Positions 34,496 to 45,347 of a stretch of 64,000 nucleotides of DNA are shown here, piece by piece. How positions within the stretch are numbered: position 1 is the first letter of the stretch; each line of letters starts with the position of its first letter. Origin of the DNA: Leptospira gomenensis. GTDB taxonomy: Bacteria > Spirochaetota > Leptospiria > Leptospirales > Leptospiraceae. The notes under the pieces were generated by a model that did no database searches, had not been told where the DNA came from, and worked only from the letters and a program-made list of their open reading frames with translations. The position numbers and the translations under genes are program-made. Location of the stretch: contig NZ_RQFA01000026.1 of NCBI RefSeq assembly GCF_004770155.1, positions 162,395 through 226,394 of the forward strand, read 5' to 3'.

Positions 34496-34969
34496 TTATA
34501 GGGGCTTGTTTTCTTTTAAAAAGGCGCGGTATTTGTCCGCAAAGGCAAGGATTTCCTCCGGAGCGGGGATTAGTCCCCTTTTTTCCCTTTCCTTGTCTTC
34601 TCGATAAATTCCGCGTATTTCCTCGATCGGCAGTTTCCACGATTGTTCGACCGCTTTCACGTAACGTACTGTATTTCGAATTCCTTTTATCACGTCCGCC
34701 AGATGCTCCCTGTATACCGGCTTTCCGTTTTTCGAATTTTCATTTTTAAGAATATAAGAATATTGGAATGCGATATCCGTAAGGCTAAATCCGGATTCGT
34801 AAACCACCGCTCCCAAACGAGGAGAAAGGGATCTTCCCCTTCTGGACCGGATCGTTACGCCGTTGAAATTACTCCGTTTATACTGCGTCTTCCGGAGCGG
34901 AACTCCGGCGTTCGCTTCCGCCGCAATTTCGAACCGTGTCCGCTCGTTGAAAAGCGGTAAGCCGCTCAT
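34496..34969 (-). CDS. Phage-island hypothetical protein
   Basis: 157 residues from the ATG at 34969, chosen because it overlaps the upstream TGA as ATGA; the frame also opens at a GTG three codons earlier. The N-terminus is basic (RSRRGRSLSPR, about 45-55) and the rest is helical with many Glu, Arg and Lys. No family recognised. Last of five tightly packed genes under the island promoter. Confidence 0.65.
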   Translation of the reverse strand: MSGLPLFNERTRFEIAAEANAGVPLRKTQYKRSNFNGVTIRSRRGRSLSPRLGAVVYESGFSLTDIAFQYSYILKNENSKNGKPVYREHLADVIKGIRNTVRYVKAVEQSWKLPIEEIRGIYREDKEREKRGLIPAPEEILAFADKYRAFLKENKPL

Positions 34970-35151
34970 ACGGTCCACTCCGATTTCGGATCGGAGGAGA
35001 CCGCTTCCACGTCGTAGTCACGCGGCCGAATCCTTTCGAAGTACGGAATCATCTCGTGGAATTTCCTGCGTATACATTCCGCGCAGAGATCCGTTTGTTG
35101 TAATACGTTCCGATTTCCGCAATCGGGGCATGTTTTAGAGTCCGTATTCAT
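34966..35151 (-). CDS. Small zinc-ribbon-like protein of the phage island
   Basis: 61 residues. Two Cys pairs, CPDCGNRN (about 8-11) and CAEC (about 23-26), form a CX2C-X11-CX2C zinc ribbon near the N-terminus, followed by a helical acidic tail. Such proteins bind DNA, RNA or protein partners. It starts one base after the previous stop (TAA, G, ATG) and overlaps the next gene by four bases, so translation is coupled. Confidence 0.7.
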   Translation of the reverse strand: MNTDSKTCPDCGNRNVLQQTDLCAECIRRKFHEMIPYFERIRPRDYDVEAVSSDPKSEWTV

Positions 35152-35153
35152 TC

Positions 35154-35357
35154 TTATTCTCCGATCATTTGTTCGTTCGCCCGTTCCGAAAATTCACCCG
35201 TAATCGCTCGATCCCCGACCAATGTCTCAAAGATGGCGCAACGGCTCGAAAGACTTTCGATGATCTCCGGAGCGTTTCTATCGCAGCCGTCTTCCTTTTT
35301 CAGTTTAGAAACGAGAATATTTCGTCTCGTTCTGGAGATACGTTCGACCGCGTTCAT
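35154..35357 (-). CDS. Phage-island hypothetical protein (67 residues)
   Basis: 67 residues from the ATG at 35357, which overlaps the preceding stop as TGATG; the frame extends upstream but that part would lie in the previous gene. The N-terminus is basic (ERISRTRRNILVSKLKKE), the C-terminus acidic. No family recognised. Confidence 0.6.
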   Translation of the reverse strand: MNAVERISRTRRNILVSKLKKEDGCDRNAPEIIESLSSRCAIFETLVGDRAITGEFSERANEQMIGE

Positions 35358-35662
35358 CACTCGCCTTCCTCTTCTTCTAAAATACATTCAAGAACGCTTA
35401 TGAACTCGCGGATTTTTTCCCGATCCGCGCCGCATATTTTTGTCATTTCGTTTTTCATCAGAAACAGGGAAGTAATCGTTTTATCCTCCATCTCTTCGTG
35501 GTCGTTCCATCGCCAATCGAACGTAACGAATCGTTCTCTGGCGTATTCGGCGATTTGTGTGATCGATTTTTCCTTTATCTCGGACAAAATAACCGGATCC
35601 AGGTTATCCCGTATCTTGCCGGTAAGTTCCGTAGTCGAAGCTGCGGGTTGTGCGTGTCTCAT
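35357..35662 (-). CDS. Phage-island hypothetical protein (101 residues)
   Basis: 101 residues, mostly helical, with aromatic-rich FVTFDWRWNDHEE (about 46-58) and a very acidic C-terminus (LEEEEGE). An AAGGAG site inside the end of the previous gene lies 9 bases before its ATG. No family recognised; the strict packing with its neighbours supports a real gene. Confidence 0.65.
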   Translation of the reverse strand: MRHAQPAASTTELTGKIRDNLDPVILSEIKEKSITQIAEYARERFVTFDWRWNDHEEMEDKTITSLFLMKNEMTKICGADREKIREFISVLECILEEEEGE

Positions 35663-35666
35663 TTTT

Positions 35667-35897
35667 TTAATCTCCTTTTTGCGGATTTAAAATACGTGTT
35701 GGGCGTTCGGCCCGTTTTAACTTTATATTCAATTTTTTGAATGTTTTTGGGATTCCAAGCGAAAGGCATTGTCCGTTTAAACTTCTACAAAGACGTTCGT
35801 AACTCGGCTCCGCTTCCGTTGCGAACGTCGTCGGGGATTCCATTTTAAGCGTGAAAAAGATGAATTCCCCGCATTGCTCTTCCTTAACGACGATCAT
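35667..35897 (-). CDS. Phage-island hypothetical protein, first of the operon
   Basis: 76 residues, no recognised domain, basic C-terminal half (KTFKKLNIKLKRAERPTR). It has the strongest ribosome binding site of the operon (AAGGAGG, 5 bases before the ATG). It lies about 110 bases downstream of the predicted promoter; the leader also holds a start-less open frame that ends with an ATGA overlap on this gene. Confidence 0.65.
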   Translation of the reverse strand: MIVVKEEQCGEFIFFTLKMESPTTFATEAEPSYERLCRSLNGQCLSLGIPKTFKKLNIKLKRAERPTRILNPQKGD

Positions 35898-36011
35898 TCT
35901 TCCTCCTTTTTGTGATTGCGATTCAGCTTACGTCTGCGAGCTTTGTGCCATACAAAAGACCGGCATTCTTTGACAAACCAGGCGTTCTCCGGCGTTTTTT
36001 CACCGGAAACT

Positions 36012-36040
36012 ATTATACGTTAAAAATGTATTTTGGTCAA
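36012..36040 (-). promoter_or_regulatory. Near-consensus sigma-70 promoter of the phage-like operon
   Basis: On the minus strand: -35 TTGACC (36035-36040), a 17-base spacer and -10 TATAAT (36012-36017). This is the best promoter match in the window. It points into the five-gene island operon and is overlapped by repeated sequence elements next to the repressor gene. Confidence 0.8.
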
Positions 36041-36063
36041 TCAAAAATACGATAAAAATGTAT
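36018..36063. promoter_or_regulatory. Operator-like repeats between repressor and phage operon
   Basis: Two direct repeats agree at 13 of 14 bases (36018-36031 CGTTAAAAATGTAT and 36050-36063 CGATAAAAATGTAT), 32 bases apart, about three helical turns. Between them lies an inverted repeat GTATTTT/AAAATAC (36028-36034 and 36044-36050). Together they cover the -35 and spacer of the minus-strand promoter and the start codon of the repressor gene. Inference: binding sites of that repressor, controlling both directions. Confidence 0.6.
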
Positions 36064-36456
36064 AGGCTCGATAAAAAATTTCCGGAGCGTTTGAAAAAAC
36101 TGATCGAAACGCTGGGGTTATCTCAGGCGGAATTCGCGAGGTCCATCGACCTAAAACCTGCGTTTATCAGCGACCTAATCAAAGAACGCGCTAAAAGTTT
36201 TTCACAGGAATCTTTGGTGCGTTTGAGGACGGAACACAATCTCAATCCGCTTTGGTTGATCGCCGGAGAAGGTGAAATGTTCGTTTCTTCCGCGGAAGCG
36301 AAATCGGATCGTGAAACGGACCGTTATCGTACGTTGTTGAGAAAGTTGCGATCCAAACCGCGTCTGGAGGCTCTTTTGGAGGATATTTTGGAAATTCCGG
36401 ATTCCGAATTGGAATCTTTGAGTTTGATCGTGGAAAAATTCAAAAAGAAAAAGTAA
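36058..36456 (+). CDS. CI-like helix-turn-helix repressor
   Basis: 132 residues. The N-terminal XRE-type helix-turn-helix (about 8-65: LGLSQAEFARSIDLKPAFISDLIKERAKSFSQESLVRL) is followed by NLNPLWLIAGEGEMF, the typical end of phage CI-repressor DNA-binding domains. There is no LexA-like autocleavage domain; the remaining 60 residues are charged and helical, probably for dimerisation. No Shine-Dalgarno sequence precedes the ATG, so translation may be weak or leaderless. It is divergent from the phage-like operon, whose promoter it probably represses. Confidence 0.85.
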   Translation: MYRLDKKFPERLKKLIETLGLSQAEFARSIDLKPAFISDLIKERAKSFSQESLVRLRTEHNLNPLWLIAGEGEMFVSSAEAKSDRETDRYRTLLRKLRSKPRLEALLEDILEIPDSELESLSLIVEKFKKKK

Positions 36457-36642
36457 TTAACGTACTTCTAATTTAGAAAAAGCTAAATCGATTATCTCCG
36501 AAACATAAGCATGTCTTAGAACTTGGATCGATTCCGTAGACGTTTGAAAATCCAGTTCGAAACGTTTTAAGGCCGATTCCACTTCCCAAAATAGAAGTTC
36601 CCGTATTTCCTGAGCGGAGTCCAATTTTTTCACCAACAACAA
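36457..36642 (-). CDS. Possible small hypothetical protein
   Basis: A 61-codon frame, starting TTG or GTG, that ends exactly where the repressor gene ends on the other strand. The product is helical (EIRELLFWEVESALKRFELDF) with a composition like a real protein. No ribosome binding site is clear and no family is recognised. Confidence 0.35.
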   Translation of the reverse strand: MLLVKKLDSAQEIRELLFWEVESALKRFELDFQTSTESIQVLRHAYVSEIIDLAFSKLEVR

Positions 36643-37096
36643 GTGCTATTTATTTGTTTAGTATGTGAATGCCCCCCGACAAAATCCATCCAAAATCGGT
36701 AAATGTGTTTTTTTTTCGTCTTTCTCGGATCGCTTTTTCTAAATCGGTGCATATCGACAAAGATCGGAAATTGGACGCGAAATTTTCTCTATGTCACATT
36801 ACTTTTCGAAGCCCGACCTATGAAAGAACGTTTCCGTTTTGTCGAAGACTGATAATTTTATAAAAATTGAATATACGTTCGGCCACATGGATCGCGGCAT
36901 GATTTTCTTCTTTTGTCGATGGTTCAAATTCGGAATTTTGACGAAAGATTCGGTTTGGTTTAATCGAAGAATTCGTATTCGTAAGTTTTGCGTTAACCGC
37001 GTTTTATCGAATTTGGCCGAGGATGAATGTGCGGTCCCAAATCGGTTCGTTTCGAAAGCACTTGACAAATTTTGAATGTAATTCAAAGCCTTCCGC
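36643..37096. other. 454-base region with a palindrome before the excisionase-like gene
   Basis: No convincing gene. Near its right end are a consensus -35 TTGACA (37062-37067) and a perfect palindrome TTTGAATGTAATTCAAA (37071-37087, 7-bp arms), ending 9 bases before the excisionase-like start. A matching -10 at normal spacing was not found. The palindrome may be an operator for that gene. Confidence 0.45.
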
Positions 37097-37402
37097 ATGA
37101 GTGCTATTAAAGGTAATACAAGAAAAGGATCCCTATTGAAAACCGTAAAACGGGAGGACGATCGGTCCCAAAAAAGCGGCGAAATCCGTAAGGAGGACGG
37201 CGCTTCCGAAACGACGATTCCTCGTCTTTTGAGAACGAAAGAAGCCGCGTTTTATCTGAATCTTTCGGTGAGAACGTTTACGCAATACGTTCTCGATTAT
37301 GAAATCCCGTTCATCGAATGGAGTCCTCGCGTAAGAAGATTTCTCGTCTCCGATTTGGATCGTATCGCTCTTTCGCTCAGAACAAAACGGCAGGTGAGTT
37401 GA
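37097..37402 (+). CDS. Excisionase-like helix-turn-helix protein
   Basis: 101 residues. A charged N-terminal 40 residues precede a MerR/excisionase-type winged helix: RLLRTKEAAFYLNLSVRTFTQYVLDYEIPFIEWSPRVRRFLVSDLDRI (about 43-90). This is the pattern of Xis and helix_turn_helix_17 proteins that bend DNA for recombination or act as regulators. No integrase is in the window, so it may be a regulator or the remnant of an excision system. Confidence 0.75.
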   Translation: MSAIKGNTRKGSLLKTVKREDDRSQKSGEIRKEDGASETTIPRLLRTKEAAFYLNLSVRTFTQYVLDYEIPFIEWSPRVRRFLVSDLDRIALSLRTKRQVS

Positions 37403-37513
37403 AGTATTCCGTTCTTATCCTTCCTGAGTCGCGGAAATTTCGTTAGCGGCGGATCGATCGTAATGACGTCCGTTGTCGCCTTGGCGGCGGGAAGTTCGTA
37501 TGGTATCTTTTAC

Positions 37514-37563
37514 ATACGATCGATAACGGTCGTATCTTCGTAAAACCCGCCCGAGTGCGGGTT
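37514..37563 (+). other. Two consecutive hairpins upstream of a small membrane protein gene
   Basis: First hairpin ATACGATCG/CGGTCGTAT (37514-37522 and 37527-37535, one mismatch), second AACCCGC/GCGGGTT (37544-37550 and 37557-37563, perfect). They lie 20 bases before the next start codon. They could be a terminator for the excisionase-like gene without a T-tract or a leader structure. Confidence 0.4.
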
Positions 37564-37582
37564 CTCGTCGAAAAGAGGGCTC

Positions 37583-37816
37583 ATGGAAGTTTCAAAGATT
37601 GGTCGATTAAAATTAGGAATCAAAGATTTATTGGTGATTTCGGGATTTATTCTCTCGGCGTCGTTCCAATACAACGCCATGTATAAGGATCATGAGATCC
37701 GGATCGTGAAGATAGAAACCGAGATGACTTCGATTTCGAAGGATTTATCGGAAATCAAAACGGACGTAAAAGATCTGATCAAACTCGCTTCGATCAAGGT
37801 CAGGAAATCGGAATAA
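37583..37816 (+). CDS. Small membrane-anchored coiled-coil protein
   Basis: 77 residues. One membrane helix (about 15-30, LLVISGFILSASFQY) is followed by a heptad-patterned coiled coil (about 38-72, VKIETEMTSISKDLSEIKTDVKDLIKL). Proteins of this build (XhlA or Rz-like in outline) are common in phage lysis modules, although the order here is helix first. AAGAGGG precedes the ATG. Function not established. Confidence 0.6.
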   Translation: MEVSKIGRLKLGIKDLLVISGFILSASFQYNAMYKDHEIRIVKIETEMTSISKDLSEIKTDVKDLIKLASIKVRKSE

Positions 37817-38305
37817 AAACGAAGAAGAAGTAACGCGGCTTTCCCTTCGGGATTAACGACAATGTATGGAAAATGTATTTCAGAATTTTATAATATTCTC
37901 CGGAATACGTCCAGAATCTCCGATTTCGTCACTTTGACGACGTATGATTGATGCGCGCTTTCGGAGGATCGGATCGTTGCAAACGAAAAGACGTTTACGA
38001 TTCCAAGGATCAATCGGAACATTTTGACCTCCCGATGAAAACCAACGAGATTCCTTTGGGGATCGTGAAAAAGCGGAGATCGGGACGAGCTTTGCCGTTA
38101 TTTAGAAACGGGAAACCATTCCTCGGAGTTCCGAGCGCGTTTTATCCGGAAAAGATAACGATCGATCTTCCGTTGCGATCGTGTACGGTGCTTGACGGTT
38201 CCGTCCGCGGGATTTATATGTTACGAAAGAAATTTCAGATCTTTTTTTTCGGGATTTTTTCCGTTTTTTACGAACCGAAACGACTCGAACCGGGACTTTA
38301 TACGT
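37817..38305. other. 489-base region, no supported gene
   Basis: Right border of the phage-like island. An open frame runs from about 37948 into the sigma-factor gene but its product looks like a shadow (Arg/Ser/Gly-rich, no start signal). AT-rich at 37870-37910. No promoter or terminator identified with confidence. Confidence 0.4.
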
Positions 38306-38878
38306 ATGAAAGACAGGTCTTTTACTCAACTTTTAGAGAAGGCGAAATCCGGAGATCGGATCGCTTGGGAAACTTTGCAGAATCGGTTTTCCAAATTCGC
38401 ACATCGTTACGCTTCGAAAATCCTCAAAGACGAGGACTTGGCTCAGGACGTGGTCCAGGAATCCTTTTGGGATCTTTATCGCAACGTGGATAAAATCCGG
38501 GTTTTGGAATCCTTTCCCGTTTTATTAAAGAGGGCTTTGGTGAAACACGGGGATAGGATTCTACGCAAAAAGGAGAATCGAAACTCTTCTTGGTCCGATT
38601 CGGTTCGGGAGGGCGACAAGGAAAAGGTGCACTCGGATTTTTGGAATCGGGAACGTAACGATCGGATTTTTAAAAGTCTGAACCGTCTCAAACCGGAAGA
38701 CCGGAAACTTATCGAACTTTACTATTATAAAAATTTCACGTTAGACGAAATATCAAAGTCACAAGGTAAAACCCTTTCGTTCATTAAAAGAAGACATTCG
38801 ATTCTCAAGAACATTCTGCGCGAGGGAATCGGAGAATGTTTCCGACCCGAAGCGCGTCTTCGTCTTCTTGCGGCGTAG
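38306..38878 (+). CDS. Sigma-70 family RNA polymerase sigma factor
   Basis: 190 residues from the ATG at 38306; the frame opens 38 codons earlier, but that extension has no domain and MKDRSFTQLLEKAKSGDRIAWE is the usual start. Region 2 is seen in DLAQDVVQESFWDLYRNVD (about 45-65) and region 4 in LKPEDRKLIELYYYKNFTLDEISKSQGKTLSFIKRRHSILK (about 128-168). No anti-sigma gene adjoins. The clpP-like gene starts 10 bases after its stop, which suggests co-transcription. Confidence 0.87.
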   Translation: MKDRSFTQLLEKAKSGDRIAWETLQNRFSKFAHRYASKILKDEDLAQDVVQESFWDLYRNVDKIRVLESFPVLLKRALVKHGDRILRKKENRNSSWSDSVREGDKEKVHSDFWNRERNDRIFKSLNRLKPEDRKLIELYYYKNFTLDEISKSQGKTLSFIKRRHSILKNILREGIGECFRPEARLRLLAA

Positions 38879-38887
38879 GTTAGGATC

Positions 38888-39451
38888 ATGGAAGCCGCAA
38901 CGTTTATGCCTTCGCCGACCATCGAGTCGTTGTATCTCGAACAGAGAAAGGTTTTTCTTTGGGGAGAAGTGAACGACAATTCCGCCCGTTATCTGATAGA
39001 CCGTTTTTTGTATTTGGAAGCGGTCGATCCCACACGGCCCATCACTCTTTTCATCCATTCTCCCGGAGGATCGACGTACGCCGGTTTGGCGATCTTGGAC
39101 GTGATGAATAACGTTCGTGCCCCCGTGTATACACACTGTTTAGGAATGGCGATGTCTTTCGGAGCGGTGTTACTTCTGTGCGGAGATAAAGGCAATCGCG
39201 CCGCTTATCCGCACAGCAAGATTCTGATTCATCAGCCGCACGTTATGGGGGAATTTAAGGGCCCCGCGGAAGACGTGCGGATTTTCGCGGAGTCGGTAAA
39301 GCGGGAGAAAGATCTTTTAAATCGGATTATGGCCGATGCGACCGGACAACCTTTGGAGAGGATCGTTCGTGATACCGATCGGGATTCCTGGTTTTCCGCG
39401 CAGGAGGCATTGGAATACGGAATGATCGACAAGATCGTGGGTGCGGTTTAA
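38888..39451 (+). CDS. clpP: ClpP-family serine protease subunit
   Basis: 187 residues of the Clp protease proteolytic subunit, a barrel of 14 that degrades proteins fed by Clp ATPases. The catalytic triad is intact: Ser in CLGMAMSFGAVLL (about 95-103), His in ILIHQPH (about 120) and Asp in RDTDRDSW (about 165). The nucleophile motif is GMAMSFGA where the canonical ClpP has GQAASMGA. No clpX gene follows, and Leptospira encodes more than one clpP, so this is likely the accessory copy. It lies directly after a sigma-factor gene. Confidence 0.92.
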   Translation: MEAATFMPSPTIESLYLEQRKVFLWGEVNDNSARYLIDRFLYLEAVDPTRPITLFIHSPGGSTYAGLAILDVMNNVRAPVYTHCLGMAMSFGAVLLLCGDKGNRAAYPHSKILIHQPHVMGEFKGPAEDVRIFAESVKREKDLLNRIMADATGQPLERIVRDTDRDSWFSAQEALEYGMIDKIVGAV

Positions 39452-39644
39452 ATTCTAAAGAACGGGTTCGTAGGTTTTTCGGATTCGTTCCGTTTTTACG
39501 GTTTTGGCCGCATTCTCATCACGAAGGACCCGGGAGAATCCGGCGCAAAAAATCGTCGTAAGGAAAAATTCTTTTTACCGGAACGATCCTAAGTGAAACC
39601 ATACCGAAGGAGAGTCGTTTTATTTCGGCTCGTCTCTTCGTTCT

Positions 39645-42110
<2,466 letters not shown>

Positions 42111-42233
42111 CGAAGATTTATTGCGCCTCGTTTCGATCGTTTCGGATTGTTTTTAGGTCGAATTACGTTCGAGTTCGGTCCGTCAACACAGGTTCGGCGG
42201 CCGAAGTATATTCGGGAAATTTAATGTTTATCG

Positions 42234-43916
42234 TTAACCACGATCGGTCCCCGAATTTTCTCGGAGTTCTCCGGGTTCGATTTCGATTTTTCCCCCCGTC
42301 AAGGTGGTGATCGTGCGTAAATCGGAGAAAACCCGCTCGAATACGGGAAAACGAAAACGTTCCAAAAGTACCGTTCCCGTAGCCGTAGAAGCGTAAAGTT
42401 TTTGTTCGTTTAACATTTTACGGAAAAGTTGCGCTCCGATTCTCGGGCGTATTCCTCCTTCCTCCAAAAGTTTCAGGCTTTGGGTTAAGTTTAGAATTTC
42501 GTCTTTCCGTAACGGGGCGCTTTTTAGGAAATTCAAAATCCGAGTCGTTATAAAAAGAGAATATATGTCTTCACGTTCGAAATGTCCGGACGGGATCGCC
42601 ATCGAAGTCAATCTGGAGAGAAAGATATCCGATTCGCTTCTTTCCGGAAATCCGGAAGCGATCGGAGAATTCGGGGTCAGATAAAAAAGGGAAGCCCCCA
42701 TGAGAACGGGTTGTGCCGCGTTGAAGCGGAGCGTTTGGATCATCGATTCCAAGGTTTCCATAGGAAGCCCTAAGATTTGATACGACGTGATTTGAAATCC
42801 GAGCTTGAATCCCTCGTGTACGATCTGCAGATATTTTTCGATCGTATGCGGGCGTTTGGTGGTCTCTCGTACGAGTTTGTCCGAACTTACCAGAGCGAGG
42901 TTGAGATTGGTGAATCCCGCCTCTTTCATCAACGAAAGAAGTTCCGCGTCGAGACTTAGATAGGATATCCCGTTCATCGCGACGAATTGGACGTCCTTTT
43001 CGGGAAAGGCGACGATCAGTTCCTCGCAGAGACGTTTCATTTCCGGACGAAAGAAGGTCAGATTGTCGTCTTCGAAATCGAACACACGATACCCGAGCCG
43101 ATACGATTCCTTGATTTCGTTCAAGACATTTTCCACCGTGTTTCTTCTGTATTTGGTTCCGAACGTGGTATGAACCGAACAAAAACTGCATCGATGTGGA
43201 CAACTTCTGGAAGTCACGATGAAACGCATCGGCTTCCCTTCGAATAGATAGTGTTCCTTGGCAAGGGAAGATAGGTCCGGAGGAGGAAGTTCCTCCAATG
43301 GAAAGTTATCTCCTATCGGATTGATTCTGAGTTCCCCGTTTTCCTTCCAACCTAACGACAGAACCGATGTGTAGTTTTTTTTGCCTCGAAACTCCATTAG
43401 AAATTCATAAATCGCTTTTTCTCCTTCTCCTCGAATGACGAAATCCACGTTTCGGTGGGAAAGCATCAATTCCGGACACGCGGATACGTGCGAACCTCCC
43501 ATCAAAACGGGAACGTCTAACGCGGATTTGACGGCGTCCGCCGTTTTTAGGGCTTCGCGATAATAGGGCGAAAATAGGGAGGAAATTCCCACGAGATCCG
43601 GCCGGATTTTTTTCGTCTCTTCCGTTATCTCTTCGTAAGAAGCTCCGAAGCGGAAGTATTCGAAAAACGCGGAAAACGGACTTTTATCTCGAACGGGATA
43701 ATAGGATCGCAGATATCGTAGTTCCTGAGGAACCGGTAGCGTCCTTCGACCCGCGAGTTTTTCACCGTTGCTCCGATGAAAATCCCGGATTACAACTTCC
43801 ACATCCGGCATATACTTTCCGACGGCCGCTTTGAGATAACAAAGTCCGATGGGTTGTAATCGTATGTCGGTATCGTAAAAATCTTCGACCGGAGGTTGTA
43901 TGAGTAAAAGCCTCAT
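42234..43916 (-). CDS. B12-binding radical SAM protein
   Basis: 560 residues. N-terminal cobalamin-binding Rossmann domain (about 1-160; LVGISSLFSPYY, VLMGGSHVSACPEL) and a radical SAM barrel (about 200-420) whose CX3CX2C motif is in SRSCPHRCSFCSVHTTFG (about 235). The last 120 residues have no obvious partner domain. This group makes methyl transfers or ring contractions on lipids, hopanoids or natural products; the exact reaction is not predictable. It is divergent from a lipase-like gene. Confidence 0.9.
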   Translation of the reverse strand: MRLLLIQPPVEDFYDTDIRLQPIGLCYLKAAVGKYMPDVEVVIRDFHRSNGEKLAGRRTLPVPQELRYLRSYYPVRDKSPFSAFFEYFRFGASYEEITEETKKIRPDLVGISSLFSPYYREALKTADAVKSALDVPVLMGGSHVSACPELMLSHRNVDFVIRGEGEKAIYEFLMEFRGKKNYTSVLSLGWKENGELRINPIGDNFPLEELPPPDLSSLAKEHYLFEGKPMRFIVTSRSCPHRCSFCSVHTTFGTKYRRNTVENVLNEIKESYRLGYRVFDFEDDNLTFFRPEMKRLCEELIVAFPEKDVQFVAMNGISYLSLDAELLSLMKEAGFTNLNLALVSSDKLVRETTKRPHTIEKYLQIVHEGFKLGFQITSYQILGLPMETLESMIQTLRFNAAQPVLMGASLFYLTPNSPIASGFPERSESDIFLSRLTSMAIPSGHFEREDIYSLFITTRILNFLKSAPLRKDEILNLTQSLKLLEEGGIRPRIGAQLFRKMLNEQKLYASTATGTVLLERFRFPVFERVFSDLRTITTLTGGKIEIEPGELRENSGTDRG

Positions 43917-44051
43917 GTTCTACCATGGGACGCGGACTAAAGCCTGAATCAAGCGACTTCGTTTAATCCAGATCGTCTCCGATTTTTTTTATACGTTGAC
44001 CGCGCGTGTTTTACGGGTTATAATACGCGGGCGATGAAAGGAGATGCGGAA

Positions 44052-45323
44052 ATGCCCTACAAACCGACACAACCCTCTATGGATCTAAGTAAACTTCTGG
44101 TTCGTATCGCGAAAGATACTTCCACCGGAACCTTGGAAGGAGTTCGTTCGCTTCTTGCCGAATCCTTCGACTGGTCTTCGAAACAACTCTCTCAGTTGTC
44201 GGACGCGCCTTTGATACAGAATACCAATTTCGGAGAATTTCTTTCCAAATCCTCCGAGTCGTTGCGGGCGGCCGGCGAAAAAACGGAAGCGGGTTTGACG
44301 CAAGCACTGACTTCCACTGCGAACGCGATGTATCAGGCTTTGGAAGCTCTGGAACACGCGGACCATTCCGTGAAAAAAAAACTCTTCGAAAACATTCCGG
44401 TATCTAGCATCGTAGGAGAATCGTTCGCCGGGCTCGTCACCGTTTCTCAGATAGAAGCGTCCTTTCGTTTAAACGGACAGGACGCGGATTTCGAAACGAT
44501 CGTGGAGGATTGGAAACGTTCGAAACTGGAAGGTCTGATTCTTTGTATTCCCGGTTTGTTCTGCGACGAAGGACTTTGGAACGCACACACGGCACGCGGA
44601 CAATCTCCGTTGTCCGAGGTTATGATCGGGGAAGGTTATTATCCTATCTACGTGCGTTTTAATCCGGGTGTGCATATTTCGTCTAACGCCAAATCGCTGT
44701 TAGACTTGATGGGAAAACTCCTAACTTCTCCTGAGTTGAACGATAAAAAGTTCGACGTTATCTCGTACAGTCAGGGAGGTCTGATTCTGCGGAGCGCTCT
44801 GTATCAATCCAAACGCGACGGCTCCGAGTTCGCGTCACGTATCGATCGCGCTCTGATCGTTAATTCGCCGGACGGCGGATCTTACATAGAAAAGATCGGT
44901 TTTTGGCTCGGGTTGGGTGCGGAGTCTCTGCCGATTCTTCCGGTCAGCTTGATCGGTTTTATCGGCAATCAGAGAAGCGACGCGATCAAGGATCTTTCGC
45001 ACGGTATCATCCGCGAAGAGGATTGGATCAAAAACGATCAGATCGGGCGTTATAAAAACGATTCGTATTTCGGCGAATTGGACGACGTGGACGCGTATCA
45101 GATTTACAGTCTGGTTTCGCGCGAGGAATCGAAATGGTCTTCTTGGGTCGGCGACGGAATCGTGGAAAAACCTAGTCTTACTTTGTTAAGCGACAAGGTC
45201 TTCCGCAAAAAAAAGAATCCAGAGTCCAGGGTTCACCTTCTTCTGGAAACCTCGCATTATCAAGTGGTAACTCATCCTAAAACGAGGGAAATTCTGCGCG
45301 ATCTTCTGAGACGCGGGATCTGA
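44052..45323 (+). CDS. Alpha/beta hydrolase (lipase-like)
   Basis: 423 residues from the ATG at 44052: the sequence AAAGGAG that would serve it lies inside the six codons gained by starting at 44034, so the downstream ATG is preferred. A helical N-terminal part of about 150 residues has no known domain. The hydrolase core (about 155-423) has LCIPGLFCDEG as the oxyanion loop, the nucleophile elbow VISYSQGG (about residue 240) and a late His in TSHYQVV. No signal peptide. Substrate unknown; resembles PGAP1/PHA-related esterases. Confidence 0.85.
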   Translation: MPYKPTQPSMDLSKLLVRIAKDTSTGTLEGVRSLLAESFDWSSKQLSQLSDAPLIQNTNFGEFLSKSSESLRAAGEKTEAGLTQALTSTANAMYQALEALEHADHSVKKKLFENIPVSSIVGESFAGLVTVSQIEASFRLNGQDADFETIVEDWKRSKLEGLILCIPGLFCDEGLWNAHTARGQSPLSEVMIGEGYYPIYVRFNPGVHISSNAKSLLDLMGKLLTSPELNDKKFDVISYSQGGLILRSALYQSKRDGSEFASRIDRALIVNSPDGGSYIEKIGFWLGLGAESLPILPVSLIGFIGNQRSDAIKDLSHGIIREEDWIKNDQIGRYKNDSYFGELDDVDAYQIYSLVSREESKWSSWVGDGIVEKPSLTLLSDKVFRKKKNPESRVHLLLETSHYQVVTHPKTREILRDLLRRGI

Positions 45324-45347
45324 TCCGCGTAATAAAGAATTATAAAT

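Noticed and set aside
33786..38305. Attachment-site repeats or an integrase for the phage-like island
   Set aside because: No integrase or recombinase gene and no convincing direct repeat at both borders could be found by reading; mobility is therefore not claimed.
37948..38493. 181-codon plus-strand ORF before and over the sigma-factor start
   Set aside because: Overlaps the sigma-factor coding frame, has no start signal, and its second half is clearly the shadow of the sigma gene.
44034..44051. Upstream ATG as start of the lipase-like gene
   Set aside because: The only good Shine-Dalgarno sequence lies downstream of it and fits the ATG at 44052.
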